DNA from: Shewanella psychrophila
Lineage (GTDB): Bacteria > Pseudomonadota > Gammaproteobacteria > Enterobacterales > Shewanellaceae
Direction: 5' to 3'
DNA length: 64,000 bases
Assembly: GCF_002005305.1 (NCBI RefSeq)
Contig: NZ_CP014782.1
Span: forward strand, 248,001 to 312,000
Part shown: positions 26,801 through 34,654 of the stretch, one piece after another
How the letters are laid out: each line of letters opens with the position of its first letter
Numbering within the stretch: the first letter of the stretch is position 1
Made by a program: the position numbers and the translations under genes
Notes under the pieces: generated by a model
Databases searched by the model: none
The model's input: only the letters and a program-made list of their open reading frames with translations
Told to the model about the DNA's origin: nothing

Positions 26801-27981
26801 TTGAGGTAGATGATGTTGTAGTCTGCATCGGCCATCATGACGTTGGCTTTACAGACATCCAATGCTTGCTTGATACGTCCTGTATCGGCAGCTTGCTGCG
26901 CTTCCTCTTTCTCCTTGGCTAGCTTAGCCGTGATATCCTGCCACTCTACCACTGTACCCGTACGTTCACCGTTATCGAATACCGGTGTGGCGATTAAATC
27001 AAAAGTGAGACCCGAGACCTCTATGCTGGTGGCGTAAGTGCTGGTGAGTCTGTCTAGCATGCCACGCTGGTGAGCCGGATTCTTATGGAAAATATCGATA
27101 TTAGCACCCAACAGGGTCTTCATATCGAAGCTTTTAAGCTCTTGTTGTAGTGTCTTCTCGTTCTCGGTGAGCATCTCGGTGAGCGACTCATTGAAATAGA
27201 TGATGTTGTAATCGGCATCGGCCATCATGACATTGGCCTTACATACGTCAAGAGCTTGCTTGATACGGCTAGTCTCGGCGGCTTGCAGCTTCTCTTCGGC
27301 CTCACGAGCGAGTTTAGCCGTGATGTCTTCCCACTCGACCACAGTTCCGGTACGAACACCATTATTGAAGATAGGATTGGCGATCAGGTTAAAATTAAGG
27401 CCTGCGACCTGGATGGTGGTTTCATAGGTGCTGGTTAACCCGTCTATCATGCGTCTCTGGTGCGCCGGGTTCTTATGGAATATATCGATATTCTGTCCGA
27501 CCAGCTTTTTCACATCGAAGCCGGTGAGTTCGGTCTGTAGCGTTTTCTCATTCTTGGTCATCATGACGTTGACCGAGTCATTGAGGTAGGTGATATTGTG
27601 ATCCGCATCGGCCATCATGACGTTGGCGTTACAGATATCCAATGCCTTCAGCGCCGTCTCGTCCCGCTGACGCTTCTGATATAACTCATCTATTCGGCTA
27701 GTAAGAAGTTCCCAGCCAGGCAAAGATAAGTCTGAAAATTTAGGCGCTTCATTGCTGATCAAGGCATTACTGACTTCGGTTAATGCTTGTTCAAACATCT
27801 TATGCCAGCGGTTGAACTTGATAACGCCAGCGGCTATAAGTACTATCGCAAGAATTTGGGTTGCTGCAACCCAGCTTCCTGCTTGTCCTGAAAATGATAA
27901 CCCTAATGCAACGATGCTGACCACCAATCCGGCTACTGGTAAGCTGTTTACATTTGATAGGTTGGAGTTTTGTGATTCCAT
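23830..27981 (-). CDS. Methyl-accepting chemotaxis protein with seven tandem PAS domains
   Basis: Receptor of 1383 residues. Two N-terminal hydrophobic helices (about 13-55) with almost no periplasmic loop anchor it, so sensing is cytoplasmic. Then come seven PAS units from about residue 105 to 1015. Units 2-6 are near-identical, each 130 residues long, each with NVMMADADYNIIY, NIDIFHKNPAHQRGML and RTGTVVEWQD; unit 7 is diverged. Two HAMP-like segments (AAGDLSHRV, AKGDLTRQI) precede the signalling domain with FQTNLLALNAAVEAARAGE. The protein ends EWNEF, resembling the CheR-tethering pentapeptide. It lies between cheW and cheR in the operon. The PAS cofactor (if any) is unknown; aerotaxis-type PAS use FAD or heme. 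Confidence 0.95.
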   Translation of the reverse strand: MESQNSNLSNVNSLPVAGLVVSIVALGLSFSGQAGSWVAATQILAIVLIAAGVIKFNRWHKMFEQALTEVSNALISNEAPKFSDLSLPGWELLTSRIDELYQKRQRDETALKALDICNANVMMADADHNITYLNDSVNVMMTKNEKTLQTELTGFDVKKLVGQNIDIFHKNPAHQRRMIDGLTSTYETTIQVAGLNFNLIANPIFNNGVRTGTVVEWEDITAKLAREAEEKLQAAETSRIKQALDVCKANVMMADADYNIIYFNESLTEMLTENEKTLQQELKSFDMKTLLGANIDIFHKNPAHQRGMLDRLTSTYATSIEVSGLTFDLIATPVFDNGERTGTVVEWQDITAKLAKEKEEAQQAADTGRIKQALDVCKANVMMADADYNIIYLNESLNEMLSENERTLQESLSKFNMKTLLGTNIDIFHKNPAHQRGMLDKLTSTYATSIEVSGLTFDLIATPVFDNGVRTGTVVEWQDITAKLATEKEEAKQAADTNRIKQALDVCKANVMMADADYNIIYFNDSLNEMLSDNERTLQESLTKFDMKTLMGSNIDIFHKNPAHQRGMLDRLTSTYETSIEVSGLTFELIATPVFDNGERTGTVVEWQDVTAKLVKEREEQEQAAETGRIKQALDVCKANVMMADADYNIIYFNESLNEMLGENEKTLKQSLKKFDMKTLMGSNIDIFHKNPAHQRGMLDKLTETYATSILISGLTFELIATPVFDNGQRTGTVVEWQDVTAKLAREKEEKQQAAETGRIKQALDVCKANVMMADADYNIIYFNDSLNEMLGENEKTLKKSLSRFDMRTLMGSNIDIFHKNPAHQRGMLNRLTETFETNIEVSGLTFGLIATPVFDNGERTGTVVEWQDLTDKLAREAEEQQLAAENARIKQALDNVSANTMVADADLNIIYMNSAVGNMFRNAQSDIIKDLPNFDANNLIGVNIDDFHKNPAHQRGLLGGLTSTYSSQLLVGGRTFKVVANPIKDENGERIGTVVEWTDRTAEVAIEHEIDTIISSAAAGDLSHRVSTEGKDGFFLNLSNGLNRLVGIADNVISDVVNMFDGLAKGDLTRQINGEYEGQFGKLQTDANATVSRLTEVLGGINESANTVTSGAEEIAQGNADLSQRTEEQAASLEETASSMEEMTATVTQSAQNATLANELAQEANSKAEHGGKVVEQAVSAMEAINDSSKRISDIIGVIDEIAFQTNLLALNAAVEAARAGEQGRGFAVVAGEVRNLAQRSAGAAKEIKELIRDSVGKVTDGTQLVNQSGETLEDIVQAVTKVADMISQISIASDQQSSGIQEVNKAISQMDEMTQQNAALVEQVSAAGEAMADQARNMKTQLGFFQTSGNTSSGMASAPLALVSGDTHGNLSISKEEWNEF
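25370..27650 (-). repeat. Tandem 390-bp coding repeat array (PAS units)
   Basis: The DNA repeats with an exact 390-bp period over at least five units inside the receptor gene; equivalent points fall at about 25667, 26057, 26447, 26837 and 27227. Units differ mostly by scattered substitutions, including silent ones. This indicates expansion by duplication with later drift or gene conversion. Outer limits are approximate. Confidence 0.9.
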
Positions 27982-28004
27982 TCGTTTATCCTCGTTATAC
28001 CAGT

Positions 28005-28580
28005 TTACGCATTAACCACTTGCTGCTGGGGAGCATCAAGCGTATTGATTAAGTTAGAGAGTTGCTCGGCTTCGGGTAAGACTTCGCTACCGAGTAACAT
28101 GTTGATATCGAGCAAGATCACCATTTTATCGCTGGCATTAGTTAAGCCTTTGATGAAAGAGAGATCTGTGCCTTCACCGAAATTGGGTGCTTCACGTACA
28201 TCGTCATTATTGACGCTGAATACATCGGATACTGCATCGACGACGATACCTATGACCTTATGCTCGTTAGCGATGGCCACTTTGACCACGATAACTACAG
28301 TTGTAGCACCATAATCTAAGACCTCGATGCCGAAACGTTGGCGGAGATCTATGATGGGCACTATGGTACCCCGCAGATTAATCACCCCCTTCACATGACT
28401 CGGTGCATTGGGGATCACTGTGGTGGACTCCCATCCCCGGATCTCCTGTACCGATAATATTTCGACTCCGTACTCTTCGTTGGCCATGATGAAGGTTAGG
28501 TACTGCTGACTGTCTTCATCGTTATCTTGCTTTATCCCATGATCGTGCTGGGGCTGTTCATTTTGAATTTGCTCTGTCAT
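28005..28580 (-). CDS. cheW: Chemotaxis adaptor CheW
   Basis: Cytoplasmic adaptor that links receptors to CheA. The CheW fold begins around QQYLTFIMANEEYGVEI and carries GVINLRGTIVPIIDLRQRFG. An acidic, hydrophilic N-terminal stretch of ~25 residues (MTEQIQNEQPQHDHG) precedes it. I chose the ATG at 28580 (191 residues) since GGAG lies 9 bases upstream; starts at 28595 and 28637 in the same frame are possible, the last falling beside a tandem repeat copied from the cheA end. Its stop is 23 bases before the receptor gene. Confidence 0.93.
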   Translation of the reverse strand: MTEQIQNEQPQHDHGIKQDNDEDSQQYLTFIMANEEYGVEILSVQEIRGWESTTVIPNAPSHVKGVINLRGTIVPIIDLRQRFGIEVLDYGATTVVIVVKVAIANEHKVIGIVVDAVSDVFSVNNDDVREAPNFGEGTDLSFIKGLTNASDKMVILLDINMLLGSEVLPEAEQLSNLINTLDAPQQQVVNA

Positions 28581-28625
28581 CTCGTCAGGCTCCATCTTCC
28601 TTAATCTGTTATTTTCATCGCTCTC

Positions 28626-28782
28626 TAGCGTGTTCATTCATAATCTGGTTAAGTAGCATTTTTCATATTGGTAATTAGCGTGTACATTCATAATCTGGTT
28701 AAGCCGCATTTTTCATATTGGCAATTGACTAGTGTGTTAATTCTTAGTCTGGTTAGGCTGCGTGTTCTTTCATATTGGTAAT
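28626..28782 (-). repeat. Triplicated ~50-bp unit at the cheA-cheW junction
   Basis: Units at 28626-28675 and 28676-28725 are both 50 bp and differ at 4 positions. A third, diverged 57-bp copy (28726-28782) contains the last codons and stop of cheA. Read on the minus strand, each unit carries ACCAATATGAAAAA-like sequence, then an Ala/Thr-containing end, a TAA stop and CCAGA-TATGAAT. The two extra copies are thus degenerate copies of the cheA tail. Confidence 0.85.
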
Positions 28783-30858
28783 GCCTGCCATGCTCACTAA
28801 TCCGGTAACATCTATGATGAGTGCAACGGTGCCATCACCGAGAATAGTGGCACCCGATACGCCTGGGACCCGGTTGTAGTTATCTTCTAGGCTCTTGATG
28901 ACCACCTGTTGCTGTGACAAGAGTTCATCGACCAGTAAACCTATTTTTTCATTATTAGAGTCGACTACCATGACCAGACCATCTTTGATCTCTCTGGCAT
29001 CGGAAGTGTGGCAGAACTCTTGGTACACCTTGATAACAGGTAGATATTCGTTTCTGAGCTGTATCAGTTCATGGCCGTCGCTGAGACGGTTGATTTTGCT
29101 TGGTTCGACCTGTAATGATTCATGAATGGAAACCAGGGGCACCACATAGATATGCTGGCCAACCCTGACTAGCTGGCCATCGAGTATGGCTAGTGTCAGA
29201 GGCAGCCTGATAGTGAAACGACTGCCTTTATCTTGGGTGGATTTAAGCTCTATGCTGCCGTTGAGCTCATTGATGTTTCGTCTGACTACGTCCATGCCCA
29301 CACCGCGTCCAGAGAGATCTGAAACCGAATCGGCGGTGGAAAAGCCGGGCTTAAAGATCAACTTATGAATCGCCTCTGTGCTGAGTTCTTCCTCCAGACC
29401 GACGAGCCCCTTCTCCCTCGCCTTGTTAAGGATTCTGTCGGTATCCAGACCAGCTCCATCGTCGATTATCTCTATGATGATGCTGCCGCCCTGATGAAAG
29501 GCGTTGAGAGTGATAGTGCCGACTTCTGATTTCCCCTTGGCTAGGCGTTCTTCTGGGGTTTCAAGGCCATGATCTAGTGAGTTACGTACCAGATGCACCA
29601 TAGGATCGACTATCTTCTCCATCACAGTCTTGTCTAGCTCGGTATCTTCCCCTTTTAGTACTAGATTCACTTTCTTTCCTAGTTGCTGACCGATATCGCG
29701 CACGAGCCTAGGGAAGCGGTTGAAGGCGAAGCTAATGGGGAGCATACGGATCTGCATGACGCTCTCTTGCAGATCTCGGGTATGGGTGGCGAGCTGTTCC
29801 AGTCCCTGCTTGAGTGATATAAGTGACTCTTCGTCTATCTTTTCCTGCTGACCTATCTGGCCGAGCATGGCCTGGGTGATCACCAGTTCCCCTACCATGT
29901 TTATCAGCAGATCTATTTTGTCTATGCTGACTCGAATCGAGCTGGTCTCGGGCGTTTTAGCCTGTGAAACCGCTTTAGGTTTAGACCCTTGGTTAGATGT
30001 CTTGGTCTCATCTGCTCCATTACTCTCTATGTCAGCCTGGACCGCTTCGCTCCCTTGCAGCTCCTGAGTAATTGTCCCTTGGGTCGATTCTATATTGGAG
30101 AGTTCATCATCTTGATTTTCATTAATGAGAGGGTTAGAGGAGAAGTTGATGGTGCATTCATCTTCGACCCATTCGAATACCTCTTTTAATCGTTCTAAGG
30201 GCTGATCTGTGATGAGTTCAAGTTGCCAATTCAGATAACAAGCCTCCGGATCTATATCATTAAACTCAGGTGACGTATGTTCGGCCAAGTTGACGCTTAG
30301 CTCTCCCAACTGTCTGAGCTCATTGAACATGAGGTAAGGGTCGTTACCACAGCGCAGAATGTCGATACCTGCCTGAAAATCTATGGACCAAAGTAGCAGG
30401 CCACTCGCCTCTTGTTCCGTCGTTATCTCGCTGCTGGAATCGACTTCTGCAGTCTCCGATCCCTGAGTACCTTTTTCGAGTTCCATAGTAAATTGCTTCT
30501 CGAGTTGAGCGAGCAGGGGATCGTCGAAATCAATTTTTCGCATCAAGGCATCGAACATATTTCGCAGTAGATCGACTGAAAGCAATAATATGTCTTGATG
30601 CTCGCTGGTCATCTGTCTGCGTCCATCGCGGATCTCATCGAGCAAGGTTTCTAGCAGATGAGTGTAATTGGCGACTTGGCTGAAACCGAAGGTGGCACTG
30701 CCTCCCTTGATAGAGTGAGCCGCGCGAAAAATAGTGTTGATAGCTTCATCGTCGGGGTTATTTACGTCGAGATTAAGCAGTTCGGATTCCATGGCGTCTA
30801 AACCTTCTAGACTCTCCTCGAAGAATACCTGACTGAATTGACTGAGATCGATTTCCAT
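28753..30858 (-). CDS. cheA: Chemotaxis histidine kinase CheA
   Basis: Cytoplasmic kinase of 701 residues. The HPt domain has phospho-acceptor His48 in AAHSIKGGSATFGF. A P2-like region (about 155-245) may dock CheY or CheB. An acidic, Ser/Thr/Gln-rich linker follows. The P3 dimerisation region (IRVSIDKIDLLINMVGELVI) leads to the ATPase (LVRNSLDHGLE; IIDDGAGLD; GRGVGMDVV) and the C-terminal CheW-like regulatory domain. It lies 40 bp after cheY. The last codons are copied in the adjoining tandem repeat. Receives signals via CheW from the PAS receptor encoded downstream. Confidence 0.96.
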   Translation of the reverse strand: MEIDLSQFSQVFFEESLEGLDAMESELLNLDVNNPDDEAINTIFRAAHSIKGGSATFGFSQVANYTHLLETLLDEIRDGRRQMTSEHQDILLLSVDLLRNMFDALMRKIDFDDPLLAQLEKQFTMELEKGTQGSETAEVDSSSEITTEQEASGLLLWSIDFQAGIDILRCGNDPYLMFNELRQLGELSVNLAEHTSPEFNDIDPEACYLNWQLELITDQPLERLKEVFEWVEDECTINFSSNPLINENQDDELSNIESTQGTITQELQGSEAVQADIESNGADETKTSNQGSKPKAVSQAKTPETSSIRVSIDKIDLLINMVGELVITQAMLGQIGQQEKIDEESLISLKQGLEQLATHTRDLQESVMQIRMLPISFAFNRFPRLVRDIGQQLGKKVNLVLKGEDTELDKTVMEKIVDPMVHLVRNSLDHGLETPEERLAKGKSEVGTITLNAFHQGGSIIIEIIDDGAGLDTDRILNKAREKGLVGLEEELSTEAIHKLIFKPGFSTADSVSDLSGRGVGMDVVRRNINELNGSIELKSTQDKGSRFTIRLPLTLAILDGQLVRVGQHIYVVPLVSIHESLQVEPSKINRLSDGHELIQLRNEYLPVIKVYQEFCHTSDAREIKDGLVMVVDSNNEKIGLLVDELLSQQQVVIKSLEDNYNRVPGVSGATILGDGTVALIIDVTGLVSMAGITNMKEHAA

Positions 30859-30898
30859 ATTAAATGTCCGTTAGATCCATCTGATGATTTGGATGTTC

Positions 30899-31261
30899 TT
30901 AACCAAGCACCTTACGCACGGTTGCCAGTAACTGATCTGGGTTGAATGGCTTCACTATCCAGCCGGTAGCTCCAGCGGAGCGACCCTCTTGTTTCTTTTC
31001 TGTACCTGATTCCGTTGTTAGCATCAATAGGGGAGTAAATTTATAGTTAGGTAAGGTTCGTAGATTACGGATCAGGGTGAGTCCATCCATGATGGGCATA
31101 TTCACATCCGAGATGACCAGGTCGTATTCGCCTTGCTGGGCTACTTTTAAAGCCTCGTCTCCATTGCACGCCTCTGTGACGTCGAAGCCAGCCGTTTTAA
31201 GGGTAAAGCCGACCATCTGACGCATGGAAGCAGAATCATCGACTGCGAGTATTTTTTTCAT
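30899..31261 (-). CDS. cheY: Chemotaxis response regulator CheY
   Basis: Single-domain response regulator of 120 residues. Acid pocket Asp8/Asp9, phospho-acceptor Asp52 in VISDVNMPIMDG, the Thr of LMLTTESG, and the switch Lys in GWIVKPFNPDQL are all present. It resembles the CheY variants of accessory chemotaxis operons rather than the flagellar-operon CheY, so its output may not be the flagellar motor. It begins 2 bases after the STAS gene stop. Confidence 0.94.
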   Translation of the reverse strand: MKKILAVDDSASMRQMVGFTLKTAGFDVTEACNGDEALKVAQQGEYDLVISDVNMPIMDGLTLIRNLRTLPNYKFTPLLMLTTESGTEKKQEGRSAGATGWIVKPFNPDQLLATVRKVLG

Positions 31262-31263
31262 AG

Positions 31264-31572
31264 TTACTTTTCCTCATCCAGTTCGGCTTGTAACTCTGGT
31301 GTGCCTATCTCTGGAATACTAATACCCAGATTTTCCAAATTGGTTTTTAGTTCGGGCTGGCAGTCTAGCCAGTCGACTTTTAGAGAGCGGGATTCACATG
31401 TTTGGGAAAATAGATACAGGAGCTGCGCCCCAGCAGTGTCTACCCGTGACAATTGGCTAGCATCTATATGCAGCTCTTCGTCATGGGCTAATAGCTCTGA
31501 AAGTTGTGCGAATATGGGCTGAATATTTCGAATGGTTAATTCAGAATCCAATATAATTGTTTGTTCCGACAT
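31264..31572 (-). CDS. STAS-domain protein (anti-sigma-factor-antagonist-like)
   Basis: Small protein of 102 residues, a single STAS domain. The central motif IDASQLSRVDTAGAQLLYLF has the conserved Asp-Thr/Ser-Ala-Gly in the position phosphorylated on SpoIIAA-type proteins; here it is Thr. The N-terminal part (TIILDSELTIRNIQPIFAQL) fits the first strand and helix. It leads the chemotaxis operon, 2 bases before cheY. Some accessory chemotaxis and surface-sensing operons start with such a gene, where it may scaffold or regulate the kinase. Role here is inferred from position. Confidence 0.85.
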   Translation of the reverse strand: MSEQTIILDSELTIRNIQPIFAQLSELLAHDEELHIDASQLSRVDTAGAQLLYLFSQTCESRSLKVDWLDCQPELKTNLENLGISIPEIGTPELQAELDEEK

Positions 31573-31933
31573 TTTATTTTCCTTTGGATAGCTTTCTTCA
31601 TCCCTGCAAGATCAAAAGATAGTCGGCAAATTTAAGTATTTCCTCTTTTGTTGGTTTTTTTTTGATTATTTATTCGAGAAATAAAATAGCGGGTAACGAG
31701 TCAATAATATGCGATTTAGGTTAGATAGTCGTCCGTATGTGTTCTGTCAAATTATCTTGTATCTGTATGTATTAAATTGGTTTTTAATAGCTTTCCGTGA
31801 AGGATTTTCTGAAGTGTGTTTAGCAAAGTAAATATGCTGGATCGACGGATATTTTCAGTTACAATTTGGCACAATTAGTTGATAGTCCCAAGGTTCTCGG
31901 TTCTCGGTTCTAGGTACTCGGAGTTCTAGCTTC
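31573..31933. other. Intergenic region upstream of the chemotaxis operon
   Basis: About 360 bp between the STAS gene start and the sco gene end, all minus strand. It must contain the chemotaxis promoter, but I see no clear FliA-type motif. A weak dyad TTATTT/AAATAA lies near 31669-31687, and a heptamer array lies at 31894-31921. No gene is seen. Confidence 0.5.
31894..31921. repeat. Four tandem heptamers, TTCTCGG type
   Basis: TTCTCGG, TTCTCGG, TTCTAGG and TACTCGG follow each other exactly in 7-bp steps, ending 12 bases before the sco stop codon. The related word TTCTAG continues just beyond. Confidence 0.7.
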
Positions 31934-32611
31934 TTACTTATAATTGGCTATGATTGTTTGAATATCTGCAATCAGGTTCTTGTTGGAGATCTGCGGCAGC
32001 TTCCCTGGAGACGAGGACTTAGGTTTTATAATCGCCACCTTGCTTCCATCCGGTGATATCAGTGCCATAGATGCACTGTGGTCTACCTGATAGTCTTCTC
32101 CATCGCCGATCATGGCATAGACGAAGCCTAGATCTCGAGTGAGTGGGAAGAGTTGGGCGTGTTCCCCTGTGATCGCGACAAATTCAGGGTTAAAGAAGTC
32201 CATATAGCTTAACAGTTTAGCCTGAGTATCTCTTTGAGGATCAACGGAAAGGAAAACCACTTGTAGCTCTGCATTTTCTAATAATTTGGGGTAAGCTGCG
32301 GTGAGTTTCCCCATAGTGGTAGGGCAGACATCTGGGCAAGAGGTGTAGCCGATGAAGAATAGGCTCCATTTATTATTTAGCTGAGTGTTAGTAAATGAAT
32401 TGCCATGTTGATCCGTGAGAGAGAAAGGTGCCAATGGCTTTGCTATTGGAAACACGAAGCTGGTGGTGAGCTCCAGTTCTGTATTTTGCATAGAGGTGAT
32501 GATGGTATTGCTCTGCTTATTTTTCTGCACCTGAACCGCGGTCACACCGCCGAGGCCGAGAAGAACTAAGCCTAGTAGTGCAACGGCGATGATTCTAAGC
32601 TTCTTTGCCAT
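31934..32611 (-). CDS. SCO1/SenC family copper chaperone
   Basis: Membrane-anchored periplasmic thioredoxin-fold protein of 225 residues that assembles the CuA site of cytochrome c oxidase. One N-terminal helix (about 5-25), then the copper-binding CPDVC motif and the distal His in YQVDHSASM. I chose the ATG at 32611 since GGAG lies 9 bases upstream; an ATG five codons earlier is possible. It ends the oxidase-assembly run ctaA-ctaB-sco on the minus strand. Confidence 0.93.
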   Translation of the reverse strand: MAKKLRIIAVALLGLVLLGLGGVTAVQVQKNKQSNTIITSMQNTELELTTSFVFPIAKPLAPFSLTDQHGNSFTNTQLNNKWSLFFIGYTSCPDVCPTTMGKLTAAYPKLLENAELQVVFLSVDPQRDTQAKLLSYMDFFNPEFVAITGEHAQLFPLTRDLGFVYAMIGDGEDYQVDHSASMALISPDGSKVAIIKPKSSSPGKLPQISNKNLIADIQTIIANYK

Positions 32612-32680
32612 ATTGAAAGGCTCCATGTTCGACCTCGGATCTGTATAACACCAACGAACTAATCACTTGTATTCTCTGGT

Positions 32681-33595
32681 TTATACCCAGAGGTAATGAT
32701 CGACCAAGAGCACAATAAATAAGATCATCAGATGATAGATGGAGAAACGAAATACTTGCATCGCCAGACCTGGCTTATCATCATATTTAAGCTCCCATGC
32801 TTTATAGATGAAGCAGCAGCTTAATATTGTCGAGCCTACTAAGTAGATGGGACCGCACATTCCTACGATAACAGGTAGTAAACAGGCGATTGCTAATAAC
32901 AAGGTATAGAGCAAGATACAGGTCTTGGTGAATTCGACGCCATGGGTTACAGGTAGCATAGGAATATCTACTTTGGCATATTCCTCTTTTCTGTGGATGG
33001 CCAGCGCCCAGAAGTGCGGCGGCGTCCAAGTAAAGATGATGATCACTAACAACAGCGCATGACCGTGGAACTCCCCGGTTATTGCCGTCCAACCAAGGAG
33101 CGGTGGCATGGCTCCTGCGAGTCCGCCGACGACGATATTTTGTGGTGTGGCACGTTTGAGATAAGCGGTATAGATGATGGCATATCCCACGAGACTGGCA
33201 AAGGTGAGCCAAGCGGTGAGTTCATTGACTAAGGTGTAGAGCAAGGCAAAGCCCAATATCGCCAAACTAACGGAGAAGGCGAGAGCCTTAGCGATAGAGA
33301 CACGGCCCTTAGGTAAGGGGCGATTATAGGTGCGGGCCATCAGGCCATCTATACGTCGGTCTATAAGGTGGTTAAAGGCGGCGGCGGCACCAGCCATCAT
33401 GCCGATCCCCATCATGCCAATAATTAAGGGCTGTATAGGCACTGACCCTGGTACCGCCAGACACATACCGACTAAAACCGTAAGCAGCATGAGCGCGACC
33501 ACTTTAGGCTTGGTCATCTCATAATATGCGCGCCATTGAAGTAACTCGCGGCTGGTCTTAGGCTCTGTTGCCGAAATCGAAAGTGGTTTTGCCAT
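32681..33595 (-). CDS. ctaB: Protoheme IX farnesyltransferase (heme O synthase)
   Basis: Inner-membrane prenyltransferase of 304 residues that converts heme B to heme O, the precursor of heme A for the oxidase. The UbiA-family motif NHLIDRRIDGLMARTYNRPL carries the Asp-rich substrate site, and a second Asp-rich loop lies near KEEYAKVDIPMLPVTHG. About nine hydrophobic helices are seen. It lies 75 bp downstream of ctaA and about 70 bp before sco, in one oxidase-assembly operon. Equivalent to cyoE; ctaB is used here because it serves an aa3-type oxidase. Confidence 0.95.
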   Translation of the reverse strand: MAKPLSISATEPKTSRELLQWRAYYEMTKPKVVALMLLTVLVGMCLAVPGSVPIQPLIIGMMGIGMMAGAAAAFNHLIDRRIDGLMARTYNRPLPKGRVSIAKALAFSVSLAILGFALLYTLVNELTAWLTFASLVGYAIIYTAYLKRATPQNIVVGGLAGAMPPLLGWTAITGEFHGHALLLVIIIFTWTPPHFWALAIHRKEEYAKVDIPMLPVTHGVEFTKTCILLYTLLLAIACLLPVIVGMCGPIYLVGSTILSCCFIYKAWELKYDDKPGLAMQVFRFSIYHLMILFIVLLVDHYLWV

Positions 33596-33670
33596 GGCTT
33601 TTCCCTCGCTTAGGCTTTATGCCCTTAAAATTATTATTTTGCTTAAAACTTAAAACTTAAAACGTTAGCT

Positions 33671-34654
33671 TTATGCTTTTCGCCACAGGGCGTAGTTGAT
33701 AAACACTAATGTCATTAGCAGCATGGCCGCCCCTGCATTGTGAGATACGGCTATGCCCAAGGGTAGGTGCAGTACAACATTGCTGATCCCGAGCCCGACT
33801 TGCAGTATGACTAAGCCGACTAAAACCAATGATGCTCGTTTCAATAGCGCCGATTGAGAACGAGTAAAAAGTTTATAGGCAAGCCAGAGCAAGATACCTG
33901 TGGTCAATATAGCGCCAAATCTATGGGCGACATGTATGGTCATACGTGAAGAGTAGTCGAGTACGCCAAATTCATAGGTTTCGTGGACGCCTTGGAACGG
34001 ATTAAAAGCCTGAGTTAGCTGTAAATTTTTGTACCAATCTCCTTCACAAATAGGCAGTGAAGTACAGGCTAGGGCTGCATAGTTCGATGAAGTCCAGCCG
34101 CCGAGAATGATCTGTAAGATCAAGACTCCCATGCTTGCTAAAGCTAATGGAGCAAGTTTTCTAGCGACAATATCGCCACCGGGGATCCTCAGTGGCTTAG
34201 TTCTGAGGTAGAGTAGGAATAATAAAGATATTAAGGTAAAGCCGCCGATGAGGTGAGACATGACAACTACGGGCATGAGTTTCATGGTAACAGTCCACAT
34301 ACCTAAAGCGGCTTGAAATAAGATTAAGATGGCGATAATTGTCGGCAGTTTCTTGGGGGCATCCAGCTTCTTTAAGCAAAGAATGAAGACAACGAGTACA
34401 AGTAAACCAAGGGCTCCGGCTATATATCTGTGGATCATCTCAAGCCAAGCTTTCTTGGGTTCAACTTCCAGCCCAGGGAAGGCATCTTGTGCCTGAGCAA
34501 GTTCATGTTGCTGACTGGGGACCTTGAGCATGCCATAACAACCAGGCCAATCGGGGCAGCCCAAGCCTGCATCGGATAAACGGGTATATGCCCCCATTAA
34601 AATGACGCAAAGCGTGAAGACAAGGGTGACTCTGAGTAATGCTTGGATCCCCAT
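33671..34654 (-). CDS. ctaA: Heme A synthase CtaA
   Basis: Inner-membrane heme O monooxygenase of 327 residues. It has about eight helices in a twofold arrangement. Conserved features: RLSDAGLGCPDWPGCYG near the N-terminus, EMIHRYIAGALGLLV with the heme-ligand His, MSHLIGG, and in the second half VAHRFGA and VSHNAGAA. Its start overlaps by one base the end of the upstream CxxxC gene, so they are likely translated together. Together with ctaB it makes heme A for the Cox enzyme encoded upstream. Confidence 0.95.
   Translation of the reverse strand: MGIQALLRVTLVFTLCVILMGAYTRLSDAGLGCPDWPGCYGMLKVPSQQHELAQAQDAFPGLEVEPKKAWLEMIHRYIAGALGLLVLVVFILCLKKLDAPKKLPTIIAILILFQAALGMWTVTMKLMPVVVMSHLIGGFTLISLLFLLYLRTKPLRIPGGDIVARKLAPLALASMGVLILQIILGGWTSSNYAALACTSLPICEGDWYKNLQLTQAFNPFQGVHETYEFGVLDYSSRMTIHVAHRFGAILTTGILLWLAYKLFTRSQSALLKRASLVLVGLVILQVGLGISNVVLHLPLGIAVSHNAGAAMLLMTLVFINYALWRKA

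Noticed and set aside
25667..27427. Regularly spaced plus-strand frames of about 66 codons opposite the PAS receptor gene
   Set aside because: They recur every 390 bp because the coding repeats on the other strand recur; they lack ribosome sites and are mirror images of the PAS units.
25370..27650. CRISPR-like periodic repeat
   Set aside because: The period is 390 bp, the repeats are coding and in frame, and there are no short repeats with unique spacers.
31611..31640. FliA-type promoter for the chemotaxis operon (GCCGACTA word)
   Set aside because: No TAAA element lies at the required spacing on the same strand.
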